Counted from the stretch's first letter, positions 8,722 to 17,777 are shown. The stretch is 64,000 bases of DNA from Planctomycetaceae bacterium (GCA_018699955.1 JABISG010000070.1:1-64000); one strand, 5' to 3'. Notes: generated by a model not told the origin, from the letters alone. Program-made: numbers and translations.

Positions 8722-10140
8722 ATGACCGACATTTGTTTTTCGACGGCTTGCGAACTGGCGGCACAAATTCGGGCGAAGGAGATTTCCTGCCAGGAAGTGA
8801 TGCAGGCCCATCTCGATCAAATCGAGCGTGTAAACCCGCAGGTCAATGCCATTGTCACACTGTTGCCCGAGCGGGCGATGGAAGATGCCAAGGCCGCCGA
8901 CGAAGCGCTAGCGCGTGGCGATGCGATCGGCCCGCTGCATGGGTTGCCGGTCGCTCACAAGGATCTGGTGCCAACGAAGGGGATTCGCACCACATACGGT
9001 TCGCCGATTTATAAGGATCACGTTCCCGATGAGGATGCGTTGATCATCGAACGCATGCGGGCCGCCGGTGCGATTAGCATCGGCAAAACGAACACGCCGG
9101 AATTCGGAGCGGGCAGCCAGACGTTTAACCCAGTCTTCGGCGCGACCTGTAATCCTTATGACACCACGAAGACCTGCGGCGGCAGCAGCGGCGGGGCGGC
9201 AGTGGCGTTGGCTTGTGGAATGTTGCCGATTGCCGACGGCAGCGACACGGGCGGATCGCTGCGCAATCCGGCAGCGTTCTGCAACGTGGTTGGGTTACGC
9301 ACCTCACCGGGCCGTGTCCCCATGTGGCCGAACGATACCGGTTGGTTTCCGATTTCCGTTCAAGGCCCGATGGCCCGCACCGTGGCCGACACCGCGCTGC
9401 TGCTGAGCGCGATGGCCGGACCGGATGCTCGATCCCCGATCTCGCTCTCCGAACCGGGTGAGCGGTTTCGTGAGCCGCTTGATCGCGTCTTTGCCGGCGT
9501 GCGGATTTCCTGGAGTCCCGACTTCGGGAATCTGCCAATCGACCCACGCGTTGCCGCCGTGATGGAAAAACAACGCGGCGTGTTCGAGTCGCTGGGCTGT
9601 GCGGTGGAAGATGGCGAGCCGGACTTCAGCGATGCCGACGAGACCTTCAAAGTCTGGCGGGCGTGGCGGTTTGAATTGAAGTTCCGCGAGTTGTTGAAGA
9701 CTCACGGGGAGCAGATCAAAGAAACAATTCACTGGAACGCCGCAGAGGGAGCAAAACTAACCGGGCCGCAACTTTCTTCTGCCGAGATGAAACGGACGGC
9801 CCTCTATCATCGCACGCGAATTCACATGCAGCGGTACGAGTTCATGGTCTTCCCAGTCACACAGGTGCCGCCGTTCGACATCAATCAGCCGTACATCGAA
9901 GAAATTGACGGCCAGAAAATGGAAACGTACATCGACTGGATGAAGTCCTGCTACTACATCACATCAACCGGCCTACCGGCAATCAGCGTCCCCTGCGGCT
10001 TCACCGAGGATGGCTTACCCGTCGGCCTGCAAATCGTCGGCCGACACCAGGACGACTTCGGCGTCCTGCAAATCGCGAAGGCGTTTGAGGAGGCAACGGG
10101 TTGTTGGAAGCAACGACCGGGGGTGGTGGAAGCAGGTTAG
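8722..10140 (+). CDS. Amidase (amidase signature family)
   Basis: 472 residues, full family length. The Ser-cisSer-Lys triad is visible: K80 in GLPVAHKDL, S155 in CGGSSGGAA and S179 in GSDTGGSLRNPAAFCNVVGLR. These enzymes hydrolyse amide bonds in the cytoplasm. The C-terminal half (VFPVTQVPPFDI, GLPAISVPCGFTEDGLPVGLQIVG) is typical of stand-alone amidases rather than GatA, and no gatB or gatC neighbour is present. The physiological substrate is unknown. ATG start with GAGGAA upstream. Confidence 0.9.
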   Translation: MTDICFSTACELAAQIRAKEISCQEVMQAHLDQIERVNPQVNAIVTLLPERAMEDAKAADEALARGDAIGPLHGLPVAHKDLVPTKGIRTTYGSPIYKDHVPDEDALIIERMRAAGAISIGKTNTPEFGAGSQTFNPVFGATCNPYDTTKTCGGSSGGAAVALACGMLPIADGSDTGGSLRNPAAFCNVVGLRTSPGRVPMWPNDTGWFPISVQGPMARTVADTALLLSAMAGPDARSPISLSEPGERFREPLDRVFAGVRISWSPDFGNLPIDPRVAAVMEKQRGVFESLGCAVEDGEPDFSDADETFKVWRAWRFELKFRELLKTHGEQIKETIHWNAAEGAKLTGPQLSSAEMKRTALYHRTRIHMQRYEFMVFPVTQVPPFDINQPYIEEIDGQKMETYIDWMKSCYYITSTGLPAISVPCGFTEDGLPVGLQIVGRHQDDFGVLQIAKAFEEATGCWKQRPGVVEAG

Positions 10141-10198
10141 CGCGCGATCCCGTGTGTCTACACGCTGCCAAGGGAAGGTAGAACGATGCGCTCGTCCT

Positions 10199-10543
10199 TC
10201 AATTGCTCATCGGCGATAATTCGTCGTCACTGCGTCCGCCATCGTCGAGTCTGAGCAGCTTTCGCAGAATTGGACGGGATGATTTGAGTTGAAAATGGTA
10301 GATGATTGTCATGATTGAGATGCTGATCGCACAGATGCACAACATGACCCAAAAATGAAACCTGTGAGGCAGGAAAAGTTTGATTGGCAGGTAACCAAGG
10401 CACATTGGAAGCATTGCAAGCGAATGCTGGGCCCACCAATCCCGACCAATGTCGCGCACTACCTCGCGCCAAAGCCTCCGACGCTCACGGCGCGGCAAGT
10501 TTTTCAATTCTGGGATTGATCGAATTGACCAGTAGATTCTCAA
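10199..10543 (-). CDS. Small membrane protein, YWSIRSIPEL family, unknown
   Basis: 114 residues. The N terminus RIYWSIRSIPELKNLPRRERRRLWR is cytoplasmic-looking and resembles a small family I recall from Planctomycetes genomes. Two hydrophobic segments follow: SLAMLPMCLGYLPIKLFL and FWVMLCICAISISIMTIIYHF. The start is TTG with AAAGGCAGG upstream. It converges on the amidase gene. No function assigned. Confidence 0.55.
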   Translation of the reverse strand: MRIYWSIRSIPELKNLPRRERRRLWREVVRDIGRDWWAQHSLAMLPMCLGYLPIKLFLPHRFHFWVMLCICAISISIMTIIYHFQLKSSRPILRKLLRLDDGGRSDDELSPMSN

Positions 10544-10612
10544 TGGGCCTGCCTTTATATCCTCACATTCTACGACAAGATGCTGCAGGCAAGCGCCAGC
10601 CAGAGATTAACG

Positions 10613-10843
10613 TCAGGCAGAAACATCTGCTTCATCCAGAAGTTCCGCGATGCGTTCGGCGGTCAATTCGACGCTGCCGGGGCGTTTGGACGGTACCAGC
10701 GGTAGAGTGACCCGGTGAATCTCTCTGCCCGACTTAGTGGCGTGGGAAACCACCGATGAGACGAGGACCTCGGTACCGTCGGGTAACGACAGTCCGTCTT
10801 CCAATTCGATCACACCGTTCCGTACTCGGCCTCGAATGTTCAT
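10613..10843 (-). CDS. Small antitoxin-like protein (AF2212/DUF104-like start)
   Basis: 76 residues from MNIRGRVRNGVIELEDGLSLPDGTEVLV, the beta-hairpin opening typical of AF2212-type antitoxin-like proteins. The helical tail is GSVELTAERIAELLDEADVSA. The frame remains open 62 codons upstream, but that extension runs through a strong terminator hairpin (10974-11012), so the ATG at 10843 is preferred. No toxin partner lies next to it, so an intact toxin-antitoxin pair is not supported. Confidence 0.6.
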   Translation of the reverse strand: MNIRGRVRNGVIELEDGLSLPDGTEVLVSSVVSHATKSGREIHRVTLPLVPSKRPGSVELTAERIAELLDEADVSA

Positions 10844-10973
10844 ATAGCCATTATTCGCCCTGGCGATGCCAATGGCAACCCCGGTTGTGCACCGGGCGTA
10901 AGCAAAACGCGCGCCCCAAAGGGCTGCGTAAAAAGCTTCCGGCGCGTCTGGAGTCAATTTCTCAATAGCATAC

Positions 10974-11012
10974 AAAAAAAGAAGCCGACGATTTCTCGTC
11001 GGCTTCTTTTTT
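10974..11012 (-). terminator. Strong bidirectional intrinsic terminator
   Basis: An 11-bp perfect stem, GAAGCCGACGA (10981-10991) with TCGTCGGCTTC (10996-11006), has a 4-nt loop and is flanked by seven A on the left and six T on the right. It can stop transcription from either side. It sits 28 bases after the small basic protein gene that follows the RNA helicase. Confidence 0.9.
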
Positions 11013-11039
11013 AAATCACTATCCATCAAGACGCCGTAG

Positions 11040-11219
11040 TTATTCCCACAGTGCCGCGTTTTCTTCGTCGGCAGTCAGCGTGCGTTCGGTGTCGGTGTCT
11101 GTCTCGCCTTCTTCGCCGGCGGCCTTCTTTTGAGCTTTGCGAAGGCGTTTCTGCTCGGCCTTCCGCTTCTTTTCCATCTCTCGTTGTTGCTTCGCAAACG
11201 TGTTTTGATTCTTGGCCAT
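11040..11219 (-). CDS. Small basic, Lys/Arg-rich protein (59 aa) downstream of the RNA helicase
   Basis: 59 residues: MAKNQNTFAKQQREMEKKRK opens a long charged helix, and the C terminus is acidic (EEGETDTDTERTLTADEENAALWE). ATG start with a strong AAGGGAAGGAAA tract upstream. It lies 73 bases after the DEAD-box helicase stop on the same strand and is followed by an intrinsic terminator, so cotranscription is likely. The charge pattern suggests an RNA- or ribosome-associated helper, which is inference. Small lysine-rich proteins of this type occur in many bacteria without assigned function. Confidence 0.75.
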   Translation of the reverse strand: MAKNQNTFAKQQREMEKKRKAEQKRLRKAQKKAAGEEGETDTDTERTLTADEENAALWE

Positions 11220-11292
11220 CTCTATTTTCCTTCCCTTGTTAAATAGGGGTGATTGATCAGGTCAAAGTCGATCTTCTGTGACAGTTAAACTC

Positions 11293-12663
11293 TTACGATC
11301 TCGATCCCGCCGCCACTTTGGATGGCTTGGCACCCTGCGGCTTGCGTTTTGGTCGGCGGCGTTTTTGTTTTGCGCCTTGACCGGATGACGCAGACGTTTC
11401 ACGCGACCAACCCGGACGACGGGGGCGCTGTCCGCGTCGCTGCGGACGAGTCGGCACTTTTTCGCCGGCCACCGCCGATGCTGGGTGGTCGGCATCCACT
11501 TCGACCTTTTGGCCGATCAGACGTTCGATGTCCTGCAAAAGATTGCGTTCGCCGGCACTGCAGAACGAAAGTGCAATCCCGCTGGCTCCGGCACGACCGG
11601 TGCGGCCGATGCGATGCACATAGCTTTCCGGTTCCAACGGCAATTCGTAGTTGATCACGTGCGTGATTCCGTCAACGTCGATGCCCCGTGCGGCCACGTC
11701 GGTCGCCACCAACACTTGCACGCGATTCGTTCGGAATGCCTCAAGGGCGCGCTGCCGGGCCGATTGCGACTTGTTGCCATGAATGGCGGCCGCCTTAATT
11801 CCGTTGCGGGTGAGTCGTTCGGTCACATGGTTGGCACCGCGTTTTGTCTTGGTGAAGACGAGGGTTGGGCCAACCCCTTCGGATCGCACCAGTTGTTCGA
11901 GTAGCGCCTTCTTCTTGGTCTGCTCGACGAACAGCACCCGCTGCTCAATCCGTTCGACACTGGTGGTTTCCGGCGTCACGTCAACGCTCACGGGATCGCG
12001 AAGAAGACTCTTCGCGAGCTGTGCGATCTTCGGCGGCACGGTTGCCGAGAAGAACAGCGACTGCCGTTTCTCCGGCAGCTTGGAGATAATTCGTTTCAGG
12101 TCGGGCAGAAATCCCATGTCGAGCATGCGGTCGGCTTCGTCGAGGACGAAGACTTCAAGCCGGTCGAGTGAGATATGTCCCTGATTCATCAAATCGAGCA
12201 AGCGGCCGGGCGTGGCAACCAAAACGTGTGCGCCGCGATTCAATACGCGGACCTGATTCACCTGACTCACGCCGCCGAACACCAAGGCGTGTTTGATGCG
12301 AAGATGGCGTCCATAGGTGGCGAAACTTTCGCCGATTTGGATTGCCAGTTCCCGCGTCGGAGCCAACACCAAAACGCGTGGCGAATTGGGGATCGACTTT
12401 CGGTTTTGCGCACCAAGGCGATTCAAAATCGGCAACGCAAAGGCAGCCGTTTTACCGGTTCCGGTTTGTGCACAGCCGAGAATATCGCGGCCTTTGATCA
12501 CGTCGGGAATCGTCTGCGCCTGGATTTCCGTCGGCACTTCGTACTTCTCGTCAGCGATCGCGCGACGCAGCGGATCAATCAAATTCAGTTCGTCAAAACT
12601 CTTCAATGGACTTCCTTCTGAGGTTCGTTCAAGCTTCGCCCCTTCGACCGGAACGGTCGCCAA
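11293..12663 (-). CDS. DEAD-box ATP-dependent RNA helicase (RhlE-like)
   Basis: 456 residues. All core motifs are present: Q motif (FDELNLIDPL...PTEIQAQTIP, about 23-53), motif I AQTGTGKT (65-72), PTRELA, TPGR, DEAD, SAT, TKTKRGANHV, ATDVAARGIDVD and HRIGRTGRAG. The C-terminal tail (about 390-456) is Arg/Lys/Pro-rich and likely binds RNA, as in RhlE-type helicases. The role is ATP-driven RNA remodelling in ribosome assembly or mRNA decay. The 630-base region upstream could hold a long regulated leader, but no conserved cold-shock element was recognised. Confidence 0.95.
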   Translation of the reverse strand: MATVPVEGAKLERTSEGSPLKSFDELNLIDPLRRAIADEKYEVPTEIQAQTIPDVIKGRDILGCAQTGTGKTAAFALPILNRLGAQNRKSIPNSPRVLVLAPTRELAIQIGESFATYGRHLRIKHALVFGGVSQVNQVRVLNRGAHVLVATPGRLLDLMNQGHISLDRLEVFVLDEADRMLDMGFLPDLKRIISKLPEKRQSLFFSATVPPKIAQLAKSLLRDPVSVDVTPETTSVERIEQRVLFVEQTKKKALLEQLVRSEGVGPTLVFTKTKRGANHVTERLTRNGIKAAAIHGNKSQSARQRALEAFRTNRVQVLVATDVAARGIDVDGITHVINYELPLEPESYVHRIGRTGRAGASGIALSFCSAGERNLLQDIERLIGQKVEVDADHPASAVAGEKVPTRPQRRGQRPRRPGWSRETSASSGQGAKQKRRRPKRKPQGAKPSKVAAGSRS

Positions 12664-13293
12664 TTCAGGGACGCTGCAGGTGGCACTCGAAATGGTGAGT
12701 GCATTCCCCGGCCGAGAATGTACGGCCGATGGGTTGTTTGTTGGAAATTACGCGGGCGGGACCGACAAAAACGGAAACGCTGTTTAACCGAGAACCAACG
12801 ACCCACGAGACGATCAATCAGTTCGGTGCGTCCGGAAGGACGCGGGCAGCTTTCCAGAGCGGTCAACACAACCGGTGGTTGGCAGCGGGGCAATCGGCGA
12901 AAGGCCGAGTCGCGAAGCGGTGAATTGCCTTCCTCATGAGAGCAAAACAGCATCGACTTGCCCGAAAGCAGCACACTTTACAACCGTGCCGCTTCTCGTA
13001 TTTGGTCTGAAACCGGCAGCTTAACAACAAGCCGCTTCGCTCAGAACCAGAGTAAGTTTAGTCACACCCGCAACTTAATGCAATCGCAAATCGCCACGAA
13101 TGTCCGCGTCACCTGGGATTGGCGGCTCAAGATCGCCTGATTTTACGGCAAATTGATGTCGAATGCCCGCTGATTTGGACTCGGGCTTTGATTTGGACAC
13201 TTATAACACAAGACCCATGTCCAGAAGGGATTCTCAAAACATCGACTCCCCATTACGATGATGGAAGGTTCACCGCACCAAAGGCACTGACCA
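12664..13293. other. Intergenic region between helicase and LRR genes
   Basis: About 630 bases between divergent genes. A 6-bp hairpin with a GGAA tetraloop (GCGTCC/GGACGC, 12828-12843) is the only clear local structure. Short open frames on both strands lack ribosome-binding sites and homology. It probably contains the promoters for both neighbours, but I cannot place them. Confidence 0.4.
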
Positions 13294-14091
13294 GTGACCA
13301 ATCCCAAACCATCACGCACCCGTTGGAAAATCGCTCTTGGTGTGGTGGTGCTGTTTGCTGCCGTGGGATGGCTGGTTGCGTGGCCTGCGTATCAGCAGCA
13401 CAGGGCTGTTGAGGAAATTGAGCGGGTGGGTGGGACAGTTGAGAGGGAAACAGATGGGACGCAACGGTTGAGGCAGTGGTACTTGGAGTTTGATCGTATC
13501 ACTGAGGTCCATCTCGAAGATGCAGGAATCACCGATGACGGGTTGCGACATCTCAGTCATCTGACGAATCTTCAAGAGTTAACGCTCGGCGGCACGAATG
13601 TTAGTGATGACGGACTGCAGCACCTTAGCAGTCTGTTTCACCTTCAGGTGTTGTCGCTCGATGATACGCATGTCAGCGATGCTGGGTTGGCGCACCTCAG
13701 CAGGTTGAAGAATCTCGAATACATCTACTTGCACAATACACGAATTACCAGCGACGGGCTGAAGCATCTCGTTGATCTGAAGAATCTTGAAGGGCTAACG
13801 CTCAACGGCACAACGATCAGCGATGATGGGCTAGAGCATCTCAGCGGTCTGACAAGTCTTCAATACTTGTACCTCGACGGCACGCATGTCAGCGACGATG
13901 GGCTTAAGTGTCTCAATAGCCTGACCAGCCTTCAACACTTGTCACTCGGCGGTACGGATGTCAGCGATGAAGGACTGAAGCATCTCAGCGGTATGCCCGG
14001 CCTCAAGAGACTGACAATCATCAACACACAAGTCACCGGTCACGGCGTGAAGAGGCTCTGGGATGTTCTCCCGAATTGTTACGTCCGGTGA
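13294..14091 (+). CDS. Membrane-anchored leucine-rich repeat protein (7 repeats)
   Basis: 265 residues. A short basic N terminus is followed by one transmembrane helix (ALGVVVLFAAVGWLVAW, about 14-30), a linker, and seven 24-residue LRRs (about 79-246) of consensus VSDDGLKHLSGLTSLQxLxL, then a cap. The topology places the LRR domain outside the cytoplasmic membrane. Start is GTG; no strong Shine-Dalgarno was seen. The next gene is a paralogue with the same N-terminal region and 11 repeats. LRR domains bind proteins; the ligand is unknown. Confidence 0.85.
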   Translation: MTNPKPSRTRWKIALGVVVLFAAVGWLVAWPAYQQHRAVEEIERVGGTVERETDGTQRLRQWYLEFDRITEVHLEDAGITDDGLRHLSHLTNLQELTLGGTNVSDDGLQHLSSLFHLQVLSLDDTHVSDAGLAHLSRLKNLEYIYLHNTRITSDGLKHLVDLKNLEGLTLNGTTISDDGLEHLSGLTSLQYLYLDGTHVSDDGLKCLNSLTSLQHLSLGGTDVSDEGLKHLSGMPGLKRLTIINTQVTGHGVKRLWDVLPNCYVR

Positions 14092-14112
14092 TGGTCACAA
14101 AGCGTTGCTAAC

Positions 14113-15201
14113 ATGTCTGATCCCAAACCAACCCGACGACGCTGGAAAATCGCTCTTGGCGTGGTGGTTCTGTTTGCTTTCGTTGGATGGCTGGTGGCGT
14201 GGCCTGCGTACAAGCGGCACAGGGCGATTCAGGAAATCGAGCGAGTGGGTGGGAGCGTCAGAAGACAAGATGTTGGTCCGCAGTGGTTGCAGAAGCTGGG
14301 ATTCTCGTTCGAGCGTGTCGTTCAGGTCAATCTGCATGATACGAGCATCACTGATGATGGATTGAGAAATCTCAGTAGCCTGACAAATTTTCGGTGGTTG
14401 GTACTCGACCGCACACGAATCAGCGATGATGGGTTAGAGCATCTCAGCGGCCTGACAAATCTCCAAGGTTTGTACTTGAACGACACGGACATTACTGGCG
14501 ACGGATTGAAGCATCTCGGTAAATTGGCGAATCTTGATGAGTTGAAGTTGAACAATTCGGAAATCACTGACGACGGATTGAAGCATCTCAGTAAATTGAC
14601 GAATCTCCAATACTTGGAATTGCACGATACGGAAATCAGCAATGATGGACTGAAGCACCTTAAAGGCCTGAAGAATCTTCAACTGTTGGACTTGAATAAT
14701 ACGAAAATCACCGACGACGGCCTGAAGGATCTCAGTGGTATGACCAATCTTGGCGTGTTGTCGCTCACCGACACCGCAATCACCGACGACGGCCTGAAGC
14801 ATCTCAGTGGTCTGACCGATCTTTGGATACTGTCGCTCGTCAGCACAGGTATCACTGACGACGGCCTGCTGCATCTCAGTGGTCTGACGGATCTTTATCA
14901 GTTATTTCTTGACGAGACAGGTATCGCTGGCAACGGGCTGAAGCATCTCGTTGGTCTGACGAATCTTGAGGAATTGTCGCTCAATGGCACACAGGTCAGC
15001 GACGACGGTCTGAAGCATCTCCGTGGTCTGACAAGTCTCGAAGACTTGTACTTGAACGATACGACAATTACTGACGACGGACTGAAGCATCTCAGTGGTA
15101 TGACCAGTCTTGATGCAGTGTATGTTGATAATACTCTGGTCACCGACGACGGCGTGAATATGCTCGAAAAGTCATTGCCGAATTGCTACATCGGGCCGTA
15201 G
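14113..15201 (+). CDS. Membrane-anchored leucine-rich repeat protein (11 repeats), tandem paralogue
   Basis: 362 residues. The N terminus (DPKPTRRRWKIALGVVVLF, WLVAWPAYKRHRAIQEIERVGGSV) is nearly identical to that of the gene 21 bases upstream. Eleven 24-residue LRRs (about 79-342) of consensus ITDDGLKHLSGLTNLxxLxL follow. At the DNA level these are 72-base tandem repeats, so unequal recombination could change repeat number. The pair clearly arose by duplication, and the difference of four repeats shows copy-number drift. Single-pass membrane anchor with the LRR domain outside is inferred. Confidence 0.87.
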   Translation: MSDPKPTRRRWKIALGVVVLFAFVGWLVAWPAYKRHRAIQEIERVGGSVRRQDVGPQWLQKLGFSFERVVQVNLHDTSITDDGLRNLSSLTNFRWLVLDRTRISDDGLEHLSGLTNLQGLYLNDTDITGDGLKHLGKLANLDELKLNNSEITDDGLKHLSKLTNLQYLELHDTEISNDGLKHLKGLKNLQLLDLNNTKITDDGLKDLSGMTNLGVLSLTDTAITDDGLKHLSGLTDLWILSLVSTGITDDGLLHLSGLTDLYQLFLDETGIAGNGLKHLVGLTNLEELSLNGTQVSDDGLKHLRGLTSLEDLYLNDTTITDDGLKHLSGMTSLDAVYVDNTLVTDDGVNMLEKSLPNCYIGP

Positions 15202-15583
15202 TCACAGAGCGTTTCTGACAGTTCCGCCCCCCATTTCTGGCCATTTGCAGGGGTTTCTTCCATCGGCCTGTTTTGGAACGCTGATCCCTATTTTGACCTC
15301 AAACAGGGGCGGCAAATGCAGGATGCACACGACTTTCCGCTCCCGCCCCATACCCGGCGGCCCGACGAAATCGCGTTTGCTCTTGCGGTTTACGACCGCG
15401 CTCGGCATCATGCTCACTGGGGATATTTGATTCGGTCTGCCAAAATTCGTTTTTCGCACGCTGACCATCAAAATCTTCGCCCTGACTCTGAACGCATTTG
15501 CATGTTGTGCCTGCGCTCCGTCTGAGTCGATCCTTCTTGCTGCTTGACGCGCGCCGCGTAACGGCGTCTTCGGGAATAAATTG
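15202..15583. other. Intergenic stretch, no gene supported
   Basis: About 380 bases after the LRR pair. Overlapping short frames occur on both strands (15202-15597 minus, 15316-15525 plus), but neither shows a ribosome-binding site, a domain or a reasonable amino-acid composition. Nothing else recognised. Confidence 0.35.
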
Positions 15584-15913
15584 ATGAGCGGCAACAAACG
15601 GCCCGACCCTCTATCCAGTGGGGGGGAAAAAAAGCGGGCGGTGTGTCCCGTTTGCGGTACCGTCAGCTACTCGCGCGAAGGCATTCATCCACAGTGTTCG
15701 CAACAGCGAGCGGATGAAGTGCGAATCGCCAAGCTGAAGTTGAAGGAAAGCCGCGCTGCGAAAAGCAAAACGAAGCCGAAGGTCACGTCGCCCGATGCCG
15801 TCAAGCCGTGGCACAAACTCTGCCCGAAATGTCGGATTCAGGTACACGTCCGCAAATCAACTTGCGACTGCGGACACAGCTTCGCCACCAGCAAACCGCC
15901 CAGCGCGGATTGA
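15584..15913 (+). CDS. Double zinc-ribbon small protein
   Basis: 109 residues from the ATG at 15584, with GGGA 8 nt upstream; a TTG one codon earlier is also in frame. Two cysteine clusters are visible: CPVCGTVSYSREGIHPQC near the N terminus and CPKCRIQVHVRKSTCDCGHSF at the C terminus, each able to bind one zinc. A lysine-rich linker (KLKLKESRAAKSKTKPK) separates them. A nucleic-acid- or ribosome-binding role is plausible but unproven. Confidence 0.7.
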   Translation: MSGNKRPDPLSSGGEKKRAVCPVCGTVSYSREGIHPQCSQQRADEVRIAKLKLKESRAAKSKTKPKVTSPDAVKPWHKLCPKCRIQVHVRKSTCDCGHSFATSKPPSAD

Positions 15914-15968
15914 GACCGGTTTCGATCTGCCCGTCCTGTAATCGAACTGGTGGACAACCGGTGTCAGC

Positions 15969-17612
15969 CTACAGCTCCTTGAGAAACCGTTCCGCGATCA
16001 CTTCGCCCAGGCGAACGATGCCGGCGGTGTCGATGACGAGCTTCTTTTCTTGCTGGGGAAGATCGAAGGCTTTGATGTGAATGAGATCGCCGTCGGCGGC
16101 GGCAACCTTTTCCAGTTCGCTGGTCACGTCGATGGAGTTAACGCGTTTGTCATCGGTCGGCGGTTGCTGACTGACGTACCATTTGAGCGCGGGCAAGTCC
16201 AGGTCCTTGCGGCTTTGCGCGACCGTGGAACTCAATCGCTGGGCCGCGACTTTTCTGTATGAGGGCATCGACATGTCGTTCTCGCCGACATGATAAAACA
16301 CGCCCGCCAGTTCCACTTCGTGACCTTTGTGCTCAAGTTCCGCGATTGATTTCTTTACGAATGAAATGAACCGGGGATAGATGTGGCGGGTCTTGGCCAT
16401 GCTGCCTTCCGGGGTCCAATCGTTCATTTGCGAACCGCTGTGGGTGAACTTGGCAATGGCGATGTTGCCGGGCAGTTTGTTTTGCAGCGTGCGACCGAAA
16501 CTGAGTTCCGGACCGAAGGTGTCGTAGTAGCCGGCAGGACCGAGCGGTTCCCAGTCGACGGATGTCTTGTAGCCACCGCCGATGCTGTATTTGTACGCAA
16601 TCGATTGGTTGTCGGTGAGCAGTCCGCTGTCGAGCGACTTCAGTTCTTGCGTGAATGCCCGCTCGCCTTCCATGTTGCGGTGGCCCGCGAGGACAAACAG
16701 CTTGATCTTGCTGCCTTTCTTGTACGGCCATTTCTTCAGCGGTCGCGCGATTTGCTTGCTCTTGCCGATGGTTCGCAGGTAGGCATCAGCATAGTTCACG
16801 CCATGTTCGAGTTGCCCCAGTGTGCCGTAGTGGTAATGCAGGCCGACTCCGCGGCCGATCTCGACACCGACATGGGATGTGGGAATGTACTCTGCCAGCG
16901 GGTCGGCCCTGGTGACGGCTTTCTGGCCCTTGCTGATGGCATACATTCGCGGACGCAGGTCCATGCCCCAAATGGTCTTGGTGCAAAGTTCGCCAATGTA
17001 GAACTTCAATTTGGGGGCCTTCAGATCACGCCGCCATTTGGCCAGGAAGTTCTCCAGGTTCTTGCCGTAGTTCGCCATGTATTCCGGCTTGAACATGTCG
17101 TTTTCGCCCTGATGCCACATGACCCCTTCGATGCGGTACGGAATCTTCTGCCTGTCGAGGTCTGCGAGCGACGACCTGATCAATTCCATTGCCAGCGGAT
17201 ACATTTTGAAACCGATTGGTTCATCGGGATTCCAGTCGCCCCCTAAATGCGTGCCGCCAGCTGCGCATTTGATGATGGCAACCGGCGCGTCGATGTTCCG
17301 GGAAACCTTGCGGGCAAAACTCAACTCCGGGCCGACCACGTTATTGACCGGTTGCAGATCGACCCAGCCATTTGATGTCATCTTTCGCTGGCGGCCGATG
17401 GAGTAAGAGAACTTCACGCCGGTTTGGGCACTCTCCAGTCCCGCAAACGGCAGAAAGCGTTTGATGTCTTTCACCTTGGAGTCGGATCCCACCATGTTCG
17501 ACTGCCCGGCGAAGATGAAGACCCGCACGGTCTCGTCGTCGTCGGCATTGGTGGCGGCGCTAATCAGCAGGGTAATCGCAATCACCATGCAGGCGATTCG
17601 AGTCAGTTTCAT
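15969..17612 (-). CDS. Exported protein with two SGNH (sialate O-acetylesterase-like) domains, second one degenerate
   Basis: 547 residues from the ATG at 17612, which begins a signal peptide (MKLTRIACMVIAITLLISAA). Domain 1 (about 28-290) has FAGQSNMVG with nucleophile S38 and WHQGEND at 166-172. Domain 2 (about 300-547) repeats the layout, but GQSNM has become GHRNM (R312 for serine). WHQGEND is YHVGEND, and the terminal DxxH is missing (VIDTAGIVRLG). So domain 2 is probably non-catalytic and may bind carbohydrate. Domain 1 would deacetylate glycans in the periplasm. A longer in-frame start at 17741 adds no signal-like sequence. Confidence 0.82.
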   Translation of the reverse strand: MKLTRIACMVIAITLLISAATNADDDETVRVFIFAGQSNMVGSDSKVKDIKRFLPFAGLESAQTGVKFSYSIGRQRKMTSNGWVDLQPVNNVVGPELSFARKVSRNIDAPVAIIKCAAGGTHLGGDWNPDEPIGFKMYPLAMELIRSSLADLDRQKIPYRIEGVMWHQGENDMFKPEYMANYGKNLENFLAKWRRDLKAPKLKFYIGELCTKTIWGMDLRPRMYAISKGQKAVTRADPLAEYIPTSHVGVEIGRGVGLHYHYGTLGQLEHGVNYADAYLRTIGKSKQIARPLKKWPYKKGSKIKLFVLAGHRNMEGERAFTQELKSLDSGLLTDNQSIAYKYSIGGGYKTSVDWEPLGPAGYYDTFGPELSFGRTLQNKLPGNIAIAKFTHSGSQMNDWTPEGSMAKTRHIYPRFISFVKKSIAELEHKGHEVELAGVFYHVGENDMSMPSYRKVAAQRLSSTVAQSRKDLDLPALKWYVSQQPPTDDKRVNSIDVTSELEKVAAADGDLIHIKAFDLPQQEKKLVIDTAGIVRLGEVIAERFLKEL

Positions 17613-17747
17613 CACGGTTGAGTCTCTCGCTTTGAGTTTCTTATATCGATTCAGGTGAGTTGTCATTGTAATCATAATTGAATCGATTTCGAATGTTGCC
17701 GCTGCTCTTGCACAAAGAGGAAAGAATTCGCCGCCGCGCAAAGCAAC

Positions 17748-17777
17748 GGCCCTGCGCGACCGAGGTCGCGCAGGGCC
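17748..17777 (-). terminator. GC-rich hairpin, probable terminator
   Basis: GGCCCTGCGCGACC (17748-17761) pairs perfectly with GGTCGCGCAGGGCC (17764-17777). It lies 35 bases after the stop of the minus-strand coiled-coil protein gene. On the minus strand it is followed by GTTGCTTTG, a weak T tract, so termination may be partial. Confidence 0.6.

Noticed and set aside
10613-11029. 138-residue version of the antitoxin-like gene
   Set aside because: The extra 62 codons run through a perfect terminator hairpin; the ATG at 10843 fits the family start.
13528-15140. CRISPR-like regular repeats
   Set aside because: The 72-base periodicity is the LRR coding repeat in frame; there are no unique spacers or cas genes.
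16383-17246. 287-codon plus-strand open frame
   Set aside because: Antisense to the double SGNH gene, whose motifs are clear.
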